Source: an uncultured Eubacteriales bacterium
Lineage (GTDB): Bacteria; Bacillota; Clostridia; Oscillospirales; Acutalibacteraceae
NCBI GenBank assembly: GCA_934408795.1
Contig: CAKRVQ010000004.1
Location: 1-19,024 of the forward strand
DNA: 19,024 nt
Reading direction: 5' to 3'
Made by a program: the position numbers and the translations under genes. The notes beneath the pieces are model-generated. The model did no database searches. It had not been told where the DNA came from and saw only the letters and a list, made by a program, of their open reading frames with translations. This document shows positions 13,856 to 19,024 of this stretch, one piece after another; the first letter of the stretch is position 1, and each line of letters begins with the position of its first letter.

Positions 13856-15118
13856 ATGAATAAACTTCGTTTTATAGCTTTAGCACTTTGCGCCGTTACG
13901 GCGTTCGGGCTTATTTGCGGATGTAACGATACGAAACCTGCCGGCACGGTCTCTGACGGTGCGTCTTCCGAAGATTCGATATTGAGCAAAACAGGAAAAC
14001 TCAGCGAAGATGAAATGAAGCTCATTGCGTCAGACAGACTTACAAAGTGCAATGATCTAATGCATTTTCTTACTGTTGATTGTTATGATAAATACACTGA
14101 TCGGTCACAAAAATTACCGTTATCGTCTCCTGAATACTATAAGGTTGTTCATGACGGGAAATATAATATAAATAACATATCGGATATATTCCTTTATGTC
14201 TCATCAGAAATCGGAAGTTATTTCTACTCTTACAAAGTTTCCGATCTTTTTATCAATCCGCATTGTTTTCCGTATGAGTACAAAACCGATAACGGTACAG
14301 TGCTTTACTCATCAGGAAATATAGCTCCTGCATTTGCGGAATTGAATGACGCTCTTTATGCAAAAGAGTATATCGTTGATTCAGACGAAAAATACGATAT
14401 CGACAACATTGATATTATTGATAAAGCTGATGATTTTTTCACCGTTAATGTAAATGTTCTTGATAGCCATACTAACGCAAAGATAAGAACCGATATGATA
14501 CTCTTCGGATATTATTCGGAAAATAAGTATCTTATAAAGGCAGTTGTGGAAAACAGTACAAAGTTGTCCGGGAAAATATCCGAAGACAAAGCCAAACAGA
14601 CAATACCCGATTTGATAGACAACTACAACAGACTTGATGAGTTCATAATGATGGCAAATTCAGTATGTTGCGATGAGAACGATGTACTCCAGTATTCTAA
14701 CGGCAGTTACAAAAAAGTGCTTAACAAAAATCAGTACTCTATTGATTCGTACCGGAGTTTAGTTAACCTTTCCTCAAAGGTCTTTGATAGGATTTCCGCT
14801 GAAGAATTTATAGGTGACAACGTTTACACCGGAGAATGTCCGATATCATTCACGGACGAAAACGGCAAAGAAGTGCTCACCGCCGAGCACGGCGTAATAA
14901 ACAAATACTTTGTTGAAAGCAAAGGTCAGTTATACGCCGGCCCGGTAACAGTAAGCAATGCCAGCAAACTGGTGGGTAGTGATTACAAAATATTATTCAG
15001 CGGTAATTGTCTTTTTGTTGCAGAAATCAAAGGCGTGTTGTACGGAAACAATAATGAGTTTTCGGAAACAATGGTCTTTGTTCTCACAGAAGACGGCTAT
15101 AGAATATCACAACTGTGA
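13856..15118 (+). CDS. Two-module lipoprotein C (IseA-like, tentative)
   Basis: This encodes 420 aa. The ATG at 13856 has AAAGGAG 7 nt upstream. The signal peptide and lipobox (LICGC, Cys23) are nearly the same as in lipoprotein B, and 30 bp after them are identical (SSEDSI region). The two modules span ~49-235 and ~240-420. Module 2 retains CPISFTDENGKE, a glycine/lysine-rich LYAGP strand and the terminal EDGYRISQL shared with B, whereas the mid-parts of module 1 differ substantially. The stop is 3 nt from the stop of the convergent BIG2-C39 gene, so there is no room for a terminator and the two transcripts must overlap. It is probably an in-tandem paralogue of B with the same anchored, extracellular role. 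Confidence 0.82.
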   Translation: MNKLRFIALALCAVTAFGLICGCNDTKPAGTVSDGASSEDSILSKTGKLSEDEMKLIASDRLTKCNDLMHFLTVDCYDKYTDRSQKLPLSSPEYYKVVHDGKYNINNISDIFLYVSSEIGSYFYSYKVSDLFINPHCFPYEYKTDNGTVLYSSGNIAPAFAELNDALYAKEYIVDSDEKYDIDNIDIIDKADDFFTVNVNVLDSHTNAKIRTDMILFGYYSENKYLIKAVVENSTKLSGKISEDKAKQTIPDLIDNYNRLDEFIMMANSVCCDENDVLQYSNGSYKKVLNKNQYSIDSYRSLVNLSSKVFDRISAEEFIGDNVYTGECPISFTDENGKEVLTAEHGVINKYFVESKGQLYAGPVTVSNASKLVGSDYKILFSGNCLFVAEIKGVLYGNNNEFSETMVFVLTEDGYRISQL

Positions 15119-15121
15119 TTC

Positions 15122-16639
15122 TCAATTGAATTCAATGAGAAGCTTAAACACAGATGCATTTCCGATGCTTGACCGTTCCTTAAGCATTTTGTAAAGATTA
15201 GTGATTCTGTTATTTGTACTGCCGGACGGATCTATGATAAGGTATTTGCTGAGTCCTGCGGTATCGTCGCTCGGGATTGTGGCATTTTCGTTCTTACCAT
15301 AGAGATATACTGCATGTTCATAGTTGCCACTCCTGCCTGCATCGTTAAGTTCCGATACAAGCATATACCCTTTGTTAAAGTTGGTAATACCGTTCAATTT
15401 GTTCAGTATTTCAGAACTGGATGATGCCACCGGACCGTAATTTATGGTATATGTTTCATATCCGTTACTGTTGTCAACATCACAAATTCTGTTATCACAA
15501 TCGGTAGCATAAGTTACACTTCCGCTTGTTATGAAATTTGCGGCTTTGGTTGTAGCCTTGACATAACCGTTCTTTACTGCATAGTAGGTGTTGTCTCCTA
15601 CGCTTGCAATTGCTCCTGACTTTCTCAGCATATGCATCGCCAGAGTACAAACCCAACACCCTGCTTTTGATGCAGTCATCTTTGCTTCGTCTCTTCCGCA
15701 GGCTTTCTGTATAAATTTAATGTTTCCAAACGCATTGCCTGCCTCACTTTCGGATATGCCATAATTAATGATATCCTTGTTCGGAAATCTTATGCTATCA
15801 CTATACTGATAGATCTGATATGCTTGAGCATTCTGTGTATTTCGCGGGGTCACCTCTACATGACAGGTGTCGCTTGCATTAGAGCCCGAAAGTGCTGCTC
15901 TGATCGTGGCTTCGCCGCCTCCGACAAGAGTTACATTACCGGAGCAGTCTACCTGTGCAACACCGGTGTTGCTTGAAGTCCATGCAATGCCGTTGCTTGC
16001 CGCGCTTGCGGGGGTTACTGTTGCGATCAGTGTGTAAGTGTTGCCTACAACTCCCGTAATGCAGTTATTATTCAATCGCAATGTTTTAGTAACCGTAGCA
16101 GCTTTTACGGTGACCACGCAGGTGTTGGAGTAGATATTTGAGCCGTCTGTAGACTTTGCTCTTACAGATGTCACACCTACGCCCCTTGCGGTGATCTTGC
16201 CGGACTGGTTCACCTCAACGACCGATGTATCCAAGGATTCCCATTTAAGGGTCCGGTTAAGTGCCACGACCGGGTAAACCGATGATGAAAGATTATAACT
16301 GTTTCCGACCGTCATTGAGTATTCACGCGGTTCAATGACTATGGAAGTAACAAGGCCGCTGGACACGGTCAGGTAGCAGTTAGTGGATCTTACTCCGCTG
16401 CCGTCGGTCGCTACTGCGTAAATGCGTGCACTGCCGACATTTTTAGCGGTGATCAATCCGGTGGATTCGTTTACGGTAGCAACCGTGGTATTATCCGAAT
16501 ACCACTTGACCGTTTTGTTCGTTGCGTTTGCAGGCTTAACACTTGCGGTGATCTGTCTTGTTCCGCCCTTTATCAATTCAAGCGTTGTGATGGTGGGAAA
16601 TATCGAGGTTACCTTTACCTCTTTTTTGCTTACGGTCAC
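15122..16639 (-). CDS. BIG2x3 protein with C39-like peptidase domain, probably 5'-truncated
   Basis: The open frame gives 505 aa from a GTG at 16639, but there is no ribosome binding site. The first residues (TVSKKEVKVTSI) match the junction between BIG2 domains 1 and 2 of the 592-aa protein (TVRKKTVKVTSI). Domain 1 is therefore missing and an in-frame TGA lies three codons upstream (16648-16646). BIG2 domains lie at about 8-92, 97-178 and 183-263. The C39-like part has GCWVCTLAM (327-335, Cys328), EHAVYLYG (441-448, His442) and LIIDPSG (467-473, Asp470), all catalytic positions intact. Only 74 bp separate this end from the divergent lipoprotein D ATG, versus 970 bp in the previous cassette. 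A deletion or an assembly junction near 16642 is likely. If translated, it would still carry a complete peptidase domain. Confidence 0.7.
   Translation of the reverse strand: MTVSKKEVKVTSIFPTITTLELIKGGTRQITASVKPANATNKTVKWYSDNTTVATVNESTGLITAKNVGSARIYAVATDGSGVRSTNCYLTVSSGLVTSIVIEPREYSMTVGNSYNLSSSVYPVVALNRTLKWESLDTSVVEVNQSGKITARGVGVTSVRAKSTDGSNIYSNTCVVTVKAATVTKTLRLNNNCITGVVGNTYTLIATVTPASAASNGIAWTSSNTGVAQVDCSGNVTLVGGGEATIRAALSGSNASDTCHVEVTPRNTQNAQAYQIYQYSDSIRFPNKDIINYGISESEAGNAFGNIKFIQKACGRDEAKMTASKAGCWVCTLAMHMLRKSGAIASVGDNTYYAVKNGYVKATTKAANFITSGSVTYATDCDNRICDVDNSNGYETYTINYGPVASSSSEILNKLNGITNFNKGYMLVSELNDAGRSGNYEHAVYLYGKNENATIPSDDTAGLSKYLIIDPSGSTNNRITNLYKMLKERSSIGNASVFKLLIEFN
16107..16183 (-). 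repeat. 77-bp exact repeat, also at 18948-19024
   Basis: These bases lie in the third visible BIG2 domain-encoding stretch of the 505-aa frame and are identical to the last 77 bases of the window. The flanking base at the left differs (T at 16106, A at 18947). They encode the peptide TSVRAKSTDGSNIYSNTC and its neighbours in both proteins. Confidence 0.9.
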
Positions 16640-16685
16640 GACTACTCAGCTTCATGCTGACGGCCCTCATTACTTATAGCATGAT

Positions 16686-16691
16686 TATAAT
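16686..16691 (+). promoter_or_regulatory. Possible -10 box for lipoprotein D
   Basis: TATAAT lies 22 bp before the lipoprotein D ATG, with a suitable start site near 16698. No convincing -35 exists at 16-18 bp. It would fall in the short DNA next to the suspected junction at 16642, so the original -35 may have been lost or this box may be fortuitous. Confidence 0.35.
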
Positions 16692-16713
16692 CGACTATGA
16701 AAGAGGTTATTAT

Positions 16714-17943
16714 ATGAAAAAAATTCTCAATTCAATAGCAATCACGGTTGTCGCGATATGTATATTGGCGTTATCGGCAGGATGTGCCGACAATGCTCCG
16801 ATTGAAAACACATTTACAGAAAGCGATGCAGTTTCGACGGTATCTGAAAAGATCAATAAATACAATCGGATCATTTCATATCTGTCAAAAGATTGTTACG
16901 AGACTTATTGTGACAAATCGGATGCGGTTTCCTTTTCCGGGGTTGATTACTATAAAGTGAACGGCAGCTCCGAATTCAATCTGCACACATATGATGATAT
17001 GTTGAACGAGCTCCGTAAAATCATGTGTAACGATCTCGCCTGCTCAACACTTCAAAAATTCATTAATAATAATGCGCCGTTAAGTTATACGGAAAACGGC
17101 AAAACCTTTTATTCCGGTGTGAATGACGGGACAAACATTATTGAATTCAACGGCAATCTTTATGTTTCGGGCACAAATGACATTCCGACCGAGATCATGT
17201 CCCCCGATGATTGCAAAATCGTGCATCGCGAAAAAGATATGTTCATTGCCGATGTGGCAATAGTCAAAGTATCGGATGGCTCGGTCACAGGCAGAAAAGC
17301 TTTGCTATTCAAAGAATACGGCGGGTATGTCCTCTTCGGTATGTCGGAAAATGACAACAACGGAAACGATAGCAAATCTCCCGATAAAGCTGAAGCATCT
17401 GCAATAATTAAAGATTTGGTATCCGGATACAATGATTTTGATACCTTCTTCCGGACCGGCGATGACGGAAAGTGTCTTTCCGACGAGTACCTGTCCCTGT
17501 CAAAGGAAGATACCGGTCGAGGATATGTCAAGGTCATACCCAATGAAAAATACAACATTTCATCCTATGAAGATCTGATAAAATACGGTCATTCCATAGG
17601 AACCGATAGTTTTGTTAACTTTTATATATCCACCAATATGTATAGCGGAGCTTATCCCGTCAGCTTTGATGTTGATGGTAAGAAGATCGAAACAATGAAG
17701 CCCGACACCGTATTAAAAAGATTTGTTTCACATGACGGGAAACTGTATATGCAGACAAGTGTCATCGATAACGACTGCTCGTATATCAATGAGGATTTTA
17801 ATATCAAATATATCGGCAACGGCTTTATTATTGCCGATGTAAACCTGCGCGACAGGGTTACCGGTGCCACTGATGATTTTGACACGTTTATCTTATCTTT
17901 ATGCGACGGCGAATACAGAATAGATCAAATATTTCATCCTTAA
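16714..17943 (+). CDS. Two-module lipoprotein D (IseA-like, tentative)
   Basis: This encodes 409 aa. The ATG at 16714 has AAAGAGG 7 nt upstream. The longer frame from 16654 adds residues before a clear signal peptide and is rejected. The signal peptide (MKKILNS...) is unrelated in sequence to that of lipoproteins A-C; its lipobox is LSAGC, Cys24. Module 1 (~36-210) contains YYKV (79-82), FNGNLYVSG (145-153) and MFIADVAIV (176-184). Module 2 (~224-409) contains YVKVIPNEKYNISSYEDLIKY (271-291 region), HDGKLYM (340-346) and FIIADVNL (371-378). The repeated pattern makes the internal duplication plain and is the best evidence in the window for the IseA-like reading, still unverified. A strong terminator follows, then the convergent C39-like gene at 17990. 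Confidence 0.82.
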   Translation: MKKILNSIAITVVAICILALSAGCADNAPIENTFTESDAVSTVSEKINKYNRIISYLSKDCYETYCDKSDAVSFSGVDYYKVNGSSEFNLHTYDDMLNELRKIMCNDLACSTLQKFINNNAPLSYTENGKTFYSGVNDGTNIIEFNGNLYVSGTNDIPTEIMSPDDCKIVHREKDMFIADVAIVKVSDGSVTGRKALLFKEYGGYVLFGMSENDNNGNDSKSPDKAEASAIIKDLVSGYNDFDTFFRTGDDGKCLSDEYLSLSKEDTGRGYVKVIPNEKYNISSYEDLIKYGHSIGTDSFVNFYISTNMYSGAYPVSFDVDGKKIETMKPDTVLKRFVSHDGKLYMQTSVIDNDCSYINEDFNIKYIGNGFIIADVNLRDRVTGATDDFDTFILSLCDGEYRIDQIFHP

Positions 17944-17955
17944 TGCTACAGGGAG

Positions 17956-17988
17956 GGTCGAGCCGGGTAACCGGCTCGACCTTTTTTT
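17956..17988 (+). terminator. Rho-independent terminator after lipoprotein D
   Basis: GGTCGAGCCGG (17956-17966), a GTAA loop of the GNRA type and CCGGCTCGACC (17971-17981) form a perfect 11-bp stem, followed by seven T residues (17982-17988). It is placed 12 nt after the stop of lipoprotein D and just before the end of the convergent gene. Confidence 0.92.
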
Positions 17989-17989
17989 G

Positions 17990-19024
17990 CTAGTTAAGCT
18001 TTATAAGTGCGCACAGGCGATTCGGGTTAGTATCAAAAGCTCTCTTTTTCATCATGGAATAAAGATCAGTGCACGCTGCAGAACTGTTTATAGACGGATC
18101 AATTATCTGGTACTTTCCGAGTCCGTACTCATCGCATCCGTCACCTCTGCAAAAATCAGCGTTTTCATTTTTTGCATACACAAGAACGCCATGTGAGAAT
18201 TCAGGAGAATTATCATTTATACGGGTTATCAGTATATATGCACTGCCATCTGAAAAGTCGCATTCATTAAGCTTCTGATAAGTAACCGTATTCTTTGTGC
18301 CGTTTTCGTTATCGTATATTGTTCTGCCCGATACCGATATCGTCTTGCCACCTATTGTAACCTGACCATTGATCGTGCCTTTAATGTTGGCACTTCCGTC
18401 GGCGCCGATCTGATAAGCCTTTTTAACGGCATTATAGGTGTTATCTCCTGCCGTTGCCGTTAGCTTTGCCTTCATTAACACAAACATTGCCAAGCTGCAT
18501 ATGCGGCAGCCTCCTCGATTAACAGTTAACTGTGCATTGCTCTGACCACAAATTGTATTAATATAATACATCGCATTAAACGCATCATTAGTATCAACAC
18601 TACTCGGTATATTATAAGACGCTATATCTTCAGCAGAGAACTTGATAGAAGGATTTTTCTGGCTTATTATATACTGAGTCTTCGGTGAATGATAGCAGTG
18701 AACTGAACATGCTCCCTTAACACTTGTACCATTACTTGCTGTTGCCGTTGCCGTTATTGTAGCATAACCAATTCCCACAAGTCTAACGACACCGTTTGCA
18801 TCAACCGTTGCCACCTTAGTGTCAGATGATTTCCATGTGAAACTTGTCGTCGATGTATTTGAGTAAATGGTAATTTGTTCTTTATATCCCAACTCAGCAT
18901 CAATGGTTGAAGGACACAAATCAATACTTGACGATTCATTTTTAACAACGGTGACCACGCAGGTGTTGGAGTAGATATTTGAGCCGTCTGTAGACTTTGC
19001 TCTTACAGATGTCACACCTACGCC
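17990..19024 (-). CDS. BIG2 protein with C39-like peptidase domain, cut by the right edge
   Basis: The frame is open to the last base, so the N-terminus lies outside the window; the GTG at 19015 is inside a BIG2 domain and is not the real start. Seen are the end of one BIG2 domain (to VVTV, about residue 23 counted from that GTG), one complete BIG2 domain (~28-106) and a C39-like domain (~112-341). Catalytic-type motifs are GGCRICSLAM (Cys170), FSHGVLVYA (His275) and QIIDPS (Asp306). Cysteines are relatively frequent. It is convergent with lipoprotein D and separated from it by the terminator. It is most like the 592- and 505-aa proteins, and shares an exact 77 bp with the latter at its cut end. 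Confidence 0.85.
   Translation of the reverse strand, partial: GVGVTSVRAKSTDGSNIYSNTCVVTVVKNESSSIDLCPSTIDAELGYKEQITIYSNTSTTSFTWKSSDTKVATVDANGVVRLVGIGYATITATATASNGTSVKGACSVHCYHSPKTQYIISQKNPSIKFSAEDIASYNIPSSVDTNDAFNAMYYINTICGQSNAQLTVNRGGCRICSLAMFVLMKAKLTATAGDNTYNAVKKAYQIGADGSANIKGTINGQVTIGGKTISVSGRTIYDNENGTKNTVTYQKLNECDFSDGSAYILITRINDNSPEFSHGVLVYAKNENADFCRGDGCDEYGLGKYQIIDPSINSSAACTDLYSMMKKRAFDTNPNRLCALIKLN
18948..19024 (-). repeat. 77-bp exact repeat ending at the window edge
   Basis: This is identical to 16107-16183. The match begins with a clear mismatch at its left flank and continues to the very last base of the window, giving exactly 77 bp. Its coincidence with the edge suggests an assembly break in a repeat. 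Confidence 0.9.

Overview
The window looks like low-to-mid GC DNA from an anaerobic Firmicute, probably a Ruminococcus-like member of the Clostridia. The grounds are strong AGGAG-type ribosome binding sites on almost every gene, Gram-positive lipoprotein signal peptides, arrays of bacterial Ig-like (BIG2) domains and signal-less cell-wall-hydrolase-like proteins. No rRNA, tRNA, CRISPR array, transposase, integrase or phage structural gene is visible. The lineage call is inference only.

Layout, left to right. (1) 1-4529, all minus strand: an apparent operon running from a GH25/DUF1906-like protein (4529-3756), through a six-BIG2-domain protein with an unassigned C-terminal domain (3712-1265), into three tandem paralogous four-helix membrane proteins (1174-647, 614-96, 63 off the left edge). 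(2) 4530-5436: non-coding, with a GC-rich 135-bp tandem repeat, nested inverted repeats and four TTACA-N4-TGTAA-type sites leading to a promoter. (3) 5437-5885, plus: two very small lipoproteins (55 and 50 aa). They face a minus-strand pair (7692-5984) made of a second GH25-like protein and a papain-like C39-type protein that appears to lack its catalytic residues. (4) 8358-11556: a 434-aa lipoprotein (plus) facing a BIG2x4-C39-like protein (minus), with a terminator between them. (5) 11557-12527: a decayed peptidoglycan-binding-domain remnant, GC-rich DNA, a strong promoter and a structured leader or small RNA. (6) 12528-16639: two tandem lipoproteins (plus) facing a BIG2-C39-like protein (minus) that seems to have lost its 5' end. 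(7) 16714-19024: a fourth large lipoprotein (plus) facing a fourth C39-like protein (minus) cut by the right edge.

The repeating theme is a convergent pair. One side is a signal-less, Ig-repeat, papain-fold hydrolase, sometimes preceded by a lysozyme-fold partner. The other side is one or two secreted lipoproteins built from two copies of a roughly 180-190-residue module. The lipoprotein modules look to me like the IseA family of endopeptidase inhibitors, which is a recollection-based inference. If so, each cassette would be a wall-active cysteine peptidase with its own surface-anchored inhibitor, resembling a polymorphic effector/immunity array. Conserved gene ends, variable middles, exact internal repeats, gene remnants and a catalytically substituted paralogue all point to active recombination in the locus. 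The right edge stops exactly at the end of a 77-bp internal repeat, which suggests an assembly break rather than a biological end.
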